Below, in pieces: positions 52,985-60,353 of a DNA stretch of 64,000 nucleotides (its first letter is position 1; each line of letters opens with the position of its first letter). The notes under the pieces were generated by a model. The model was not told the DNA's origin and searched no databases. It saw nothing but the letters and a program-made list of their open reading frames with translations. Source of the DNA: Nocardioides sp. zg-1228 (lineage in GTDB: Bacteria > Actinomycetota > Actinomycetes > Propionibacteriales > Nocardioidaceae). Position numbers and translations under genes: made by a program. Where the stretch lies: contig NZ_CP070961.1 in NCBI RefSeq assembly GCF_017086465.1, forward strand, positions 496,001 through 560,000. The letters are read 5' to 3'.

Positions 52985-53494
52985 ATGATCGCCCGCGCCG
53001 AGCAGCCCGCCTTCGACGCGTTCGTCCGCCGGTCCTCCGACCGGCTGCTCCGCACGGCGTACCTGCTGTGCGGGGACCGTGGACACGCCGAGGACATCGT
53101 GCAGACGGCCCTGCTGCGCACCGCGCGCCGCTGGCCGAGCGCACGTCGCGAGCCCGAGGCGTACGCCAGGCGTGTGGTCGTCAACCTCGCCAAGGACCGC
53201 TGGCGGGCGTTGGGCCGGCGGCCGGGCGAGGCCCCGCTGGAGGCCGACGTGGCCGTGCCGGTGACCGACGGGGTGGCCGACCGCGACCAGATCCTGCGCG
53301 CCGCACGGCAGCTGCCCGCCGGGCAGCGCGCGGTGCTGGTGCTGCGGTACTTCGACGACCTCAGCGTCGCCGACACCGCCGCGGCGCTCGGGTGCTCGAC
53401 GGGGACGGTCAAGTCACAGACCGCACGCGCCTTGGAACGACTCCGGGCCGCACTCACCAGTGACAGGGAGAAGACCGATGCTCACCGACGATGA
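52985..53494 (+). CDS. ECF sigma factor, SigE-like subfamily
   Basis: A 169-residue sigma factor with region 2 (FDAFVRRSSDRLLRTAYLLCGDRGHAEDIVQ, about 11-41) and region 4 (LPAGQRAVLVLRYFDDLSVADTAAALGCSTGTVKSQTARALERL, about 112-155). This is the short actinobacterial SigE-type, often paired with a membrane protein of unknown role. ATG 52985 was taken, with GAAAG upstream. The 3' end overlaps the next gene by 17 bases, so the two should be coupled. Confidence 0.88.
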   Translation: MIARAEQPAFDAFVRRSSDRLLRTAYLLCGDRGHAEDIVQTALLRTARRWPSARREPEAYARRVVVNLAKDRWRALGRRPGEAPLEADVAVPVTDGVADRDQILRAARQLPAGQRAVLVLRYFDDLSVADTAAALGCSTGTVKSQTARALERLRAALTSDREKTDAHRR

Positions 53495-54041
53495 CCTGAC
53501 CCGCCGGCTCCGCGCCGCGTTCGCCGAGGAAGCCGCCGACCTCACCTACGCCGGCCCCGTCCCGCGGGCGCGGACCCGGCCCGCGTGGGCCCGTCCGGGA
53601 CTGCTGGCCCTCCCCGTCGCGGGAGCGGTGGCCGCCGCCGCGCTGGTGGCCGGCTCCACCGGCCCCTCGACCGCTCCCCCCGCCCCGTCGCCGACGGCGG
53701 CCGACGCCTCCTCGTCGCCGGCCGGCGTGCGCACGGTGGCCGAGGAGATCCGGCTCGCCGGGATGACCTTCACCGTCGAGCGGGACGCCGACGACGTCGC
53801 CGTGGGGGACCAGCTCCTCCGCGTCTACGACCCCGGGCAGCTGCCCGACTGGGCGCGCCCCGTCGAGCTCGAGGCCGGTGCCGCCGCGAAGGTGTGGGTC
53901 GGCACCGACCCCGCCACCGGGTCGACCGTCCTGCTGGTGCAGTCGCCCGTGCGGTGGGGTGGACGGCTCACCGGGCTCGCTTCGCCGTCGATCAGCGTCG
54001 AGCAGATGGAGTCGATCGCCCGCACCGGCCGGCTGTCGTGA
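53478..54041 (+). CDS. Membrane partner of the ECF sigma factor
   Basis: 187 residues. An N-terminal cytoplasmic segment of about 45 residues, rich in Glu/Asp and Arg, precedes one membrane helix (LLALPVAGAVAAAALVAG, about 49-66). A Pro/Ser/Ala linker leads to an outer domain (about 90-185). No zinc-binding anti-sigma HxxxCxxC motif is present, so if it is an anti-sigma factor it is a non-ZAS type. GGGAGAAG upstream supports ATG 53478 over GTG 53460. Role inferred from coupling to the sigma gene. Confidence 0.78.
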   Translation: MLTDDDLTRRLRAAFAEEAADLTYAGPVPRARTRPAWARPGLLALPVAGAVAAAALVAGSTGPSTAPPAPSPTAADASSSPAGVRTVAEEIRLAGMTFTVERDADDVAVGDQLLRVYDPGQLPDWARPVELEAGAAAKVWVGTDPATGSTVLLVQSPVRWGGRLTGLASPSISVEQMESIARTGRLS

Positions 54042-54076
54042 TCGTCCCGGCGCTCGGACAACCGCCGGGGTGGGAG

Positions 54077-54082
54077 TAACGT
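54077..54082 (+). promoter_or_regulatory. -10 box TAACGT for the deacetylase gene (leaderless)
   Basis: TAACGT ends seven bases before ATG 54090. Confidence 0.45.
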
Positions 54083-54089
54083 CCGCCGC

Positions 54090-55271
54090 ATGGAGTGCGA
54101 CGGGCCTGCGTCAGTGGTGTTCGACCAGACCCTGACGGAGTACGACTTCGGTCCCACCCACCCGATGTCGCCCGTGCGCGTCGACCTGACCATGCGCCTC
54201 GCCGACGAGCTCGGCGTGCTGGACGGCCTCAAGCGCGTCGACGCCCCCGTGGCGACCGACGAGCAGATCGCCACGGTGCACGAGCGCGGCCTCATCGACG
54301 CCGTCACGCGGGCCGGGGCGACGCCCGGCTTCGAGGACGCCGCGCGGGGCCTCGGCACGGACGACGACCCCGTCTTCGCCGACATGCACCGCGCCAGCGC
54401 CCACGTGGTGGGGGCGACCCTGGAGGCGTGCCGCCAGGTGTGGAGCGGGGAGTCGCTGCACTCGGTCAGCATCGCCGGCGGCCTGCACCACGCGATGCCC
54501 GGCAAGGCGAGCGGGTTCTGCATCTACAACGACGTCGCGGTCGGGATCACCCAGCTGCTGGCCGACGGCGTCGAGCGGGTCGCCTACATCGACATCGACG
54601 TCCACCACGGCGACGGCGTCGAGAAGGTCTTCTGGGACGACCCGCGCGTCCTCACCGTCTCCCTGCACGAGACCGGGCAGATGCTCTTCCCCGGCACCGG
54701 CTTCCCGAGCGACGTCGGCGGCAAGGGCGCCGAGGGCACCGCCGTCAACGTGGCGCTGCCGCCCGGCACCTCCGACGCCGGCTGGCTGCGCGCCTACCAC
54801 GCGGTCGTGCCGCCCGTGCTGCGCGAGTTCGCGCCCCAGGTGCTCGTCACCCAGCACGGCTGCGACTCCCACATGAACGACCCGCTCGCCCACATGATGC
54901 TGAGCGTGGACGGCCAGCGCGCGGCCTACCTCGCGCTGCACGAGCTGGCGCACGAGGTGGCCGACGGGCGCTGGGTCGTCACCGGCGGCGGCGGCTACGC
55001 CGTCGTCGACGTCGTGCCGCGCGCGTGGACGCACCTGCTGGCGATCGTCGCGGGCTCCCCGCTCGACCCCGAGCTGTCGACGCCGCCCGGGTGGCGGGCG
55101 TACGTCGAGGAGGTGCTCGGGGCCACCCCGCCGCACCGGATGACCGACGGCCGGACCCCGGCCTACCGCGACTGGGCGTCGGGCTACGACCCCGAGACCT
55201 GGCTCGACCGGGCCATCAACGCCACCCGCAGCGAGGTGTTCCCGCTGCACGGCCTCGACCCGCTGCCCTGA
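54090..55271 (+). CDS. acuC: AcuC-type protein/acetoin utilisation deacetylase
   Basis: A 393-residue zinc hydrolase of the histone deacetylase superfamily. It has GGLHHAMPGKASGFCIYND (charge-relay His pair), YIDIDVHHGDGVEKVF with the zinc Asp and His, the second zinc Asp in QHGCDSHMNDPLAH, and the transition-state Tyr in TGGGGYAVVDV. In other bacteria AcuC deacetylates acetyl-CoA synthetase or acts on small acetylated compounds. It has no acetoin genes nearby and is an insertion relative to the mycobacterial proC-HTH order. Confidence 0.92.
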   Translation: MECDGPASVVFDQTLTEYDFGPTHPMSPVRVDLTMRLADELGVLDGLKRVDAPVATDEQIATVHERGLIDAVTRAGATPGFEDAARGLGTDDDPVFADMHRASAHVVGATLEACRQVWSGESLHSVSIAGGLHHAMPGKASGFCIYNDVAVGITQLLADGVERVAYIDIDVHHGDGVEKVFWDDPRVLTVSLHETGQMLFPGTGFPSDVGGKGAEGTAVNVALPPGTSDAGWLRAYHAVVPPVLREFAPQVLVTQHGCDSHMNDPLAHMMLSVDGQRAAYLALHELAHEVADGRWVVTGGGGYAVVDVVPRAWTHLLAIVAGSPLDPELSTPPGWRAYVEEVLGATPPHRMTDGRTPAYRDWASGYDPETWLDRAINATRSEVFPLHGLDPLP

Positions 55272-55395
55272 CCCGGCTTGACCCGGAGGGCGGTCGATGC
55301 AACCCGACACGCCGACGTCCCACAAGTTTCTCCAGCGTTCCTCTTCCCCACGCGTCACGCGAGCCCTATTGTCAGCGGGAGCGGCACGCCTGTGA

Positions 55396-55415
55396 CGCCG
55401 GTGGGGAAGCCGGCG
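55396..55415 (+). promoter_or_regulatory. Leader hairpin before the small HTH gene
   Basis: CGCCGG-TGGGGAAG-CCGGCG forms a 6-bp stem about 33 bases before the ATG. The 176-base gap upstream of this gene otherwise holds a relatively AT-rich patch with a CTATTGTC -10-like box (about 55366-55373). Confidence 0.35.
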
Positions 55416-55447
55416 CCGTTCCGCGCAGAAGGATCGGTGCACACACG

Positions 55448-55654
55448 ATGGCTGACAACACCCCAGGCGACCTCTCCGAGGCGCATTTCCTGACCATCGC
55501 CGAGGTCGCGGCCCGCATGCGGGTCTCGAAGATGACGGTCTACCGGCTCGTGCACGGGGGTGAGCTCCCCGCCGTCCGCGTGGGCCGCTCGTTCCGCGTC
55601 CGCGAGGACGACGTCAACGACTACCTCCGCAAGAGCTTCTACAACGCCGGCTGA
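55448..55654 (+). CDS. Small helix-turn-helix DNA-binding protein (excisionase-type MerR-like fold)
   Basis: 68 residues, almost entirely a winged HTH: FLTIAEVAARMRVSKMTVYRLVHGGELPAVRVGRSFRVREDDVNDYL (about 17-63). The fold is that of phage excisionases and BldC-like regulators, but nothing phage-like is near. The same gene stands before the bS22 gene in mycobacteria (Rv0500A), so it is a core actinobacterial regulator. ATG 55448 is the start nearest the fold. DNA targets are unknown. Confidence 0.88.
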   Translation: MADNTPGDLSEAHFLTIAEVAARMRVSKMTVYRLVHGGELPAVRVGRSFRVREDDVNDYLRKSFYNAG

Positions 55655-55706
55655 GCCGCCGGATCCACGGGTCCGACTCGATTCCGCGGTCCTCGCACCC
55701 GGCAAG

Positions 55707-55743
55707 TAGGGTGTGCGGGTCCGACCGACGCACACGTCGGTCG
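55707..55743 (+). promoter_or_regulatory. Promoter and 5' leader hairpin of the bS22 gene
   Basis: A TAGGGT -10 box (55707-55712) is followed by CGACCGACG-CACA-CGTCGGTCG (55722-55743), a perfect 9-bp stem with a 4-base loop that would start within a few bases of the 5' end. The ribosome-binding site AAGGAAAGG (55745-55753) follows at once. It may stabilise the message or allow translational feedback. Confidence 0.55.
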
Positions 55744-55763
55744 CAAGGAAAGGTCTGAATCAC

Positions 55764-55865
55764 GTGGGTTCTGTCATCAAGAAGCGGCGCAAGCGCATGG
55801 CCAAGAAGAAGCACCGCAAGCTTCTCAAGAAGACGCGCGTCCAGCGGCGCAAGCTCGGCAAGTAA
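55764..55865 (+). CDS. 30S ribosomal protein bS22 (33 residues)
   Basis: A 33-residue, very basic peptide ([18 protein letters not shown], then [15 protein letters not shown]) of the AURKAIP1/COX24 type, found on mycobacterial small subunits and named bS22. It starts with GTG 55764 with AAGGAAAGG 10 bases upstream and ends TAA at 55865, a stop codon rarely used here. It is too short for most gene finders. Position between the HTH gene and the epimerase matches Rv0500B. Confidence 0.93.
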   Translation: MGSVIKKRRKRMAKKKHRKLLKKTRVQRRKLGK

Positions 55866-55877
55866 CACCCCTCGACC

Positions 55878-56843
55878 ATGGGGCGGGTCGTGCTGGTCAC
55901 CGGGATCTCCCGGGACATCGGGCGACGATTCGCGCGCGCCGCGGCTGCCGACCCGTCCATCGATCGAGTCATCGGCGTGGACGCCGTCCCGCCGCGTGGT
56001 GACATCGGCGACGTCTCGTTCGTCCGGGCTGACATCCGCAACCCGGTCATCGCCAAGGTCATCGCCAAGGAGGACGTCGACACCGTCGTCCACATGAGCC
56101 TGATCGCCACGCCCGGCTCCGCCGGCGGGCGGGGGACGATGAAGGAGCTCAACGTCATCGGCTCCATGCAGCTGCTCGCTGCGTGCCAGAAGTCGGCGAC
56201 CGTCGAGCGGCTGGTCGTGAAGTCGACGACCACCGTCTACGGCTCAGGTCCCCGCGACCCGGCGATGTTCACCGAGGACATGGGGCCCAAGCGCCTGCCC
56301 TCGTCGGGCTACGGCAAGGACGTCTACGAGATCGAGGGCTACGTGCGCGGCTTCGCCCGCCGACGTCCCGACGTCGACGTCACGATGATCCGGGCGGCCA
56401 ACGTCGTGGGCCCCCACGTCACCAGCCCGCTCACCGGCTACTTCCGGCTGCCCGTGATCCCGCGGGTGCTGGGCTTCGACCCCCGCCTGCAGCTGCTGCA
56501 CGAGGACGACCTGATGCGGGTGCTGCGCCACGCGGCGACCAGCGGCATCCCCGGCACCTTCAACGTCGCCGGCGACGGGGTGATGACGCTGAGCCAGGCC
56601 GTACGCCGCCTCGGCAAGCCGTCGGTCGCCCTGCCGGGCTTCGCCGTCGGACGGCTCGGCGCCACCATGCGACAGGCCCGCGTCTCGGACTTCTCCCCCG
56701 AGCAGCTGGGGTTCCTCACCTACGGTCGAGGGGTGGACACCACCCGGATGCGCACCGAGCTGGGCTTCGAGCCGCGCTTCACCACGGCCGAGGCGTTCGC
56801 CGACTTCTGCCGCGAGCTGGTGCCCGCGCGGGAAGGGGCCTGA
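55878..56843 (+). CDS. NAD-dependent epimerase/dehydratase-fold protein (Rv0501-like)
   Basis: A 321-residue extended SDR. The nucleotide loop is reduced to VLVTGISRDIGRRFA, and the region that normally holds YxxxK reads SGYGKDVYEIEGY, so no Lys lies four residues after the Tyr. KSTTTVYGSGPRDP keeps the Ser/Thr element. It may bind NAD and a sugar nucleotide without ordinary epimerase chemistry. It begins 12 bases after bS22 and is followed by the acyltransferase one base later, as in mycobacteria. Confidence 0.87.
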   Translation: MGRVVLVTGISRDIGRRFARAAAADPSIDRVIGVDAVPPRGDIGDVSFVRADIRNPVIAKVIAKEDVDTVVHMSLIATPGSAGGRGTMKELNVIGSMQLLAACQKSATVERLVVKSTTTVYGSGPRDPAMFTEDMGPKRLPSSGYGKDVYEIEGYVRGFARRRPDVDVTMIRAANVVGPHVTSPLTGYFRLPVIPRVLGFDPRLQLLHEDDLMRVLRHAATSGIPGTFNVAGDGVMTLSQAVRRLGKPSVALPGFAVGRLGATMRQARVSDFSPEQLGFLTYGRGVDTTRMRTELGFEPRFTTAEAFADFCRELVPAREGA

Positions 56844-56844
56844 C

Positions 56845-58083
56845 GTGCCCGAGGAAGCCCGGCGCCCCGCCGGCGACGACGCCGTCGTCATCCCGATCGG
56901 CACCGGCGGCCGACCCGGCCGCGGCACCGGCCGCGCCCGGCCGTCCTCGGCCGCGCGCGACCTGGCCCCGTCCCCGCGCAGGTCCGGCGGGAGCGGGACG
57001 GCCGGCAAGCCGACGGGCAAGGCGGCGGGCAAGGCGGCGGGCAAGGCGGCGGGCAAGGCGGCGGGCAAGGCGACGCCCGGCCCGGAGCACGCGGCGGGCG
57101 CCGCCGCCAGCGCCCCGGGTGACGAGCCACGCGGTGCGGCGACCGGGGCCGACGAGCCCGCCGAGGCCCCGACCACCGGGATCCCGCTCGGCGACTGGGT
57201 GGCGGCGTTCCAGGGCGCGGCCCACGAGGTCTTCGGCGCCGACTGGGAGCGACGCCTCGCCGAGCTGATGGCGTTCTGCCGCCGGCGCCTCGAGGGCGAC
57301 TACGAGGTCGACGACTACGGCTTCGACAGCGAGCTGACCGAGCGGTTCTTCATGGCCGCGCTGCGCCCGGTGGCGGAGAAGTGGTTCCGGCTCGAGGTGC
57401 GCGGGCTCGACAACCTGCCCACCGAGGGCGGTGCGCTCGTGGTCTCCAACCACTCCGGCACGGTGCCCCTCGACGGGCTGATGACGATGCTGACCGTGCA
57501 CGACCGCACCGGCCGGTTCCTGCGCCCGCTCGGGGCCGACCTGCTCTTCCGGCTGCCGTTCGTCAGCTCGCTGGCACGCAAGGGCGGCGCCACCCTCGCC
57601 TGCACCGAGGACGCGGAGCGGATGCTGTCCGGCGGCGAGCTCGTCGGGGTCTGGCCGGAGGGCTTCAAGGGCATCGGCAAGCCGTTCAGCGAGCGCTACC
57701 GGCTCCAGCGCTTCGGGCGCGGCGGGTTCGTCTCGGCGGCGCTGCGCACCGGCGTGCCGATCATCCCGCTGTCGGTGGTCGGCGCCGAGGAGATCTACCC
57801 CATGGTCGGCAACGTGCCGTCGCTGGCGCGGCTCCTCGGGCTGCCCTACATCCCGATCACGCCGTTCTTCCCGTGGCTGGGCCCGCTCGGCCTGGTGCCG
57901 CTGCCCTCCAAGTGGATCCTGGAGTTCGGTGAGCCGATCCGCACCGACGCCTACGAGCCGGGCGAGGCCGATGACCCGATGCTGGTCTTCAACGTCACCG
58001 ACCAGGTGCGCGAGACCATCCAGCACACGCTGTTCAGCCTGCTCCGCGAGCGCGGCGGCGTCTTCGGCCAGGAGCCCGGCTAG
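56845..58083 (+). CDS. PlsC-like lysophospholipid acyltransferase with a Lys/Ala-rich N-terminal repeat
   Basis: 412 residues. The acyltransferase core (about 165-405) has VVSNHSGTVPLDG with the NHxxxxD catalytic motif, VGVWPEGFKGIGKPF, and FVSAALRTGVPIIPLSVVGAEE. The first 110 residues are low-complexity, with six 4-residue GKAA/GKPT-type repeats (about 54-77) like a histone H1 tail. That tail could bind DNA, RNA or acidic lipid. GTG 56845 follows the epimerase stop by one base. Its TAG stop overlaps that of the convergent gene in CTAG. Confidence 0.88.
   Translation: MPEEARRPAGDDAVVIPIGTGGRPGRGTGRARPSSAARDLAPSPRRSGGSGTAGKPTGKAAGKAAGKAAGKAAGKATPGPEHAAGAAASAPGDEPRGAATGADEPAEAPTTGIPLGDWVAAFQGAAHEVFGADWERRLAELMAFCRRRLEGDYEVDDYGFDSELTERFFMAALRPVAEKWFRLEVRGLDNLPTEGGALVVSNHSGTVPLDGLMTMLTVHDRTGRFLRPLGADLLFRLPFVSSLARKGGATLACTEDAERMLSGGELVGVWPEGFKGIGKPFSERYRLQRFGRGGFVSAALRTGVPIIPLSVVGAEEIYPMVGNVPSLARLLGLPYIPITPFFPWLGPLGLVPLPSKWILEFGEPIRTDAYEPGEADDPMLVFNVTDQVRETIQHTLFSLLRERGGVFGQEPG
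57004..57075 (+). repeat. Six 12-bp in-frame repeats in the acyltransferase gene
   Basis: GGCAAGGCGGCG-type units start at 57004, 57016, 57028, 57040, 57052 and 57064; the four middle units are identical. They encode GKPT-(GKAA)4-GKAT. Period 12 keeps the frame, so copy number could vary between strains. Confidence 0.9.
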
Positions 58084-59375
58084 GGCAACAGCCCGCCGGT
58101 CGCGTTGCCGAGCGTGCCGCCGGTGAGCCCGTCGAGGGTGCCGGTGACCTCGCCGATGAGCCCGCCGGTGGCGTCGTCGACGCCGGAGGTGAGCCCGCCC
58201 AGGGCGCCGCCCGTGGCGTCGTCGAGCTGGCCGGTGAGGGCGCCGGTGGTGTCGGTGAGGCTGTCGGTCGTGTCGGTGAGCGGGTCGGGGATGCCGTCGG
58301 TGGGGTCCTTGACCGGCCTGGTCGGCTCCGGCTTGGTCGGCTCCGGCGTGGTGGGGTCGGTGCCGGTCGGGACGGTGCCGGTCGGGACGGGCAGCGAGGG
58401 GGTCGGCGTCGGCCTGACCGAGGTCGAGGGACCGGGCGTCGGCACGCCCTGCTGCGGGTCGAGCGCCTCGGGCACCCGGATCCCGGTGAGGTCCTGTCCG
58501 GAGATCGGGGCGCCCTCGAGGCTCAGGTCGTCGACGTCGAGGCCGGCGACCAGGTCGTCGAGGGTGCTGGTGAGGAGGAACTCCGGCGTGGTGGTGATGC
58601 CGCCCGCGCAGCCGCGGCAGGTGGTGCTGACCTCCAGGTCGAGGTCGGCGAGGGTGCGTCCGGCGGCCAGCAGGGCGTCGCGGGCGCTGGCGGGCAGCTC
58701 TCCGTCGAGCCGCTCGAGCCGCTCCATGCTCGTGACGGTGAAGTCGCGGGCGAGCTGCGCGTCGCGGTCGCTGCCGGTGTCCTCGTAGGCCGACAGCAGG
58801 CTGCGCACGCCCTCGCTCGACTGGTCGGTGAACGCGTCGAGGGTGTCGGGGACGAGCCGGTCGCGACCGGCCGCGTCGCCGGCGGCGAGCTCCTCGACCT
58901 CGGCGAGCCGGGTCCTGGCCTGGGCGAGGAGGGCCCGGCCACGGCCGGCGTCGTCGTCGGCGAGACGCACCTGGGCCGACTCGATCCCGCGCTTGACGCC
59001 GTAGAGCGACTCGCCCGGCAGGGCGGACTGGGCAGCGACGGCCATCGTGGCCGCGGAGCCGACGAGGGCGGCCCCGCCGAGCAGGGCACCCACGGTGCGG
59101 CGGCGCGTGCGCGACGGGGCGGGCATCGCCAGTCGCTCGGGTGCCGCGGGCGGCCCGGCGAGGACGGTGTCGGCCTCGGCCATCAGGCGCTCGCGCAGCG
59201 CCGCGACGAACTCGGGCCTCGGCTCCACCGGTGGCACGTCGCGCAGGTCGGCGACGACGTCGAGCAGCGGGGCGTACTGCCGGGCCTCACGCTCGGTGAG
59301 CTCGCGGCCGGCGTCACGCGACAGGAGCGCCTCGAACTCGTCGGCGCGCCGACGAGTCGGGAAGGCGGGCGTCAT
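58080..59375 (-). CDS. DUF5667 membrane protein, RsbN-like anti-sigma candidate
   Basis: 431 residues. The cytoplasmic N-terminus (about 1-95) is followed by one membrane helix (VGALLGGAALVGSAATMAVAA, about 97-117) and then the DUF5667-type helical domain (SALPGESLYGVKRGIESAQVRLA, to about 225). The Pro/Thr-rich and Gly/Asp/Thr-rich C-terminal third is wall-like. It is coded directly downstream of a BldN-like sigma gene, the place held by the anti-sigma gene rsbN in Streptomyces. ATG 59375 has AGGAC upstream; GTG 59378 is an alternative. Confidence 0.83.
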   Translation of the reverse strand: MTPAFPTRRRADEFEALLSRDAGRELTEREARQYAPLLDVVADLRDVPPVEPRPEFVAALRERLMAEADTVLAGPPAAPERLAMPAPSRTRRRTVGALLGGAALVGSAATMAVAAQSALPGESLYGVKRGIESAQVRLADDDAGRGRALLAQARTRLAEVEELAAGDAAGRDRLVPDTLDAFTDQSSEGVRSLLSAYEDTGSDRDAQLARDFTVTSMERLERLDGELPASARDALLAAGRTLADLDLEVSTTCRGCAGGITTTPEFLLTSTLDDLVAGLDVDDLSLEGAPISGQDLTGIRVPEALDPQQGVPTPGPSTSVRPTPTPSLPVPTGTVPTGTDPTTPEPTKPEPTRPVKDPTDGIPDPLTDTTDSLTDTTGALTGQLDDATGGALGGLTSGVDDATGGLIGEVTGTLDGLTGGTLGNATGGLLP

Positions 59376-59454
59376 CACGGTCGTCCTGTCTCACTGCTGG
59401 CCGGTCCTCCCAGAGGGGGGAACGAGCCAGGAGGGGCCGGGGTTACGCGGCGGG

Positions 59455-60267
59455 TCATGGGTCCCGCATCCCCTCTGGCATCAGCTTGGCCAGGTTGCGC
59501 ACGCCGCGCAGCTGCAGCTGCTTGACCGCGCCGTCGGAGCGGCCCAGGGCCAGTGCGGTCTCGGCGACCGTGAAGCCCTGCAGGAACCGCAGGACGAGGC
59601 ACTCGCGCTGGTCGGTGGGCAGCTCGGCGAGCGCCTCGAGGAGCACCTCGTTGGTGAGGCTCGCCAGCACCGCGCCCTCGGGACCCTCGGTGGCGTCGTC
59701 GTGCGGGGTCATGTCCTCGGTGGTCATCTCGAGGCGGGTGCGCCCGGCCTTGAAGTGGTCGGTGGTGAGGTTGCGCGCGATCGTCATCAGCCAGGCGCCG
59801 AAGTCCTTGCCCTGCCAGCGGAAGCTGGTGATGCTGCGCAGCGCGCGCAGGAAGGTCTCCGAGGCGAGGTCCTCGGCGAGCGTCTGGGAGCGGGTGCGGT
59901 GGTGGAGGAACCGGTAGACCGAGGCCTGGTAGTGGTCGTAGAGGAGGCCGAACGCCTCCTTGTCGCCCGAGCGCGCGAGCTCCACCAGCGCGATCAGGCG
60001 CTCGCGGTCGGCCTCGTCGCCCTCCGAGGACGCGGCCCGGTCCTCGTCGCCCACGCGTCCGGGTCCGCCGGAGGAGCCGCCCAGCGAGTCGCCGGAGGGG
60101 CCGCCGACCGAGGCACCCCGCGCGGCCGTCTCGGAGAGCAGGACGCGACCCGTGGGGCGACCGGCGGGTTGGAGGGCCGGGGACGCGGCGAGGGCGGCGA
60201 GGACCGCGCGCCGGAGCGCGGCCATGCCTTCGTCGAAGGCATGCGGTAGGTCGTTCGTCGACCGCAT
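59455..60267 (-). CDS. bldN: BldN-like ECF sigma factor with N-terminal extension
   Basis: 270 residues. Sigma2 (ALVELARSGDKEAFGLLYDHY..LAEDLASETFLRALRSI, about 93-140) and sigma4 (LPTDQRECLVLRFLQGFTVAETALALGRSDGAVKQLQ, about 215-252) closely follow the Streptomyces BldN pattern, including FRWQGKDFGAWLMTIARNL. About 87 residues precede sigma2, a length matching the pro-sequence removed from BldN by proteolysis. ATG 60267 is the natural start. BldN drives aerial differentiation genes in Streptomyces; the role here is unknown. Confidence 0.87.
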   Translation of the reverse strand: MRSTNDLPHAFDEGMAALRRAVLAALAASPALQPAGRPTGRVLLSETAARGASVGGPSGDSLGGSSGGPGRVGDEDRAASSEGDEADRERLIALVELARSGDKEAFGLLYDHYQASVYRFLHHRTRSQTLAEDLASETFLRALRSITSFRWQGKDFGAWLMTIARNLTTDHFKAGRTRLEMTTEDMTPHDDATEGPEGAVLASLTNEVLLEALAELPTDQRECLVLRFLQGFTVAETALALGRSDGAVKQLQLRGVRNLAKLMPEGMRDP

Positions 60268-60353
60268 GCGGTGTCCCCTCCCGGTCGCAGCGAGTCCCAC
60301 GATAGGTCGCTGCGGGGGTGTTGGGAACCCGCGGGCAACTGCCGGTTACCGGG

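Noticed and set aside
55448-55654. Excisionase-like HTH as a sign of a prophage or integrative element
   Set aside because: No integrase, phage or conjugation genes are near. The gene has a fixed place before bS22 in other actinobacteria, so it is a chromosomal core gene.
60323-60347. GGAAC-N16-GTT on the plus strand, resembling a SigH/SigR promoter
   Set aside because: It would drive transcription antisense into the HAD phosphatase gene, with no plus-strand gene for more than 900 bases. It is probably chance.
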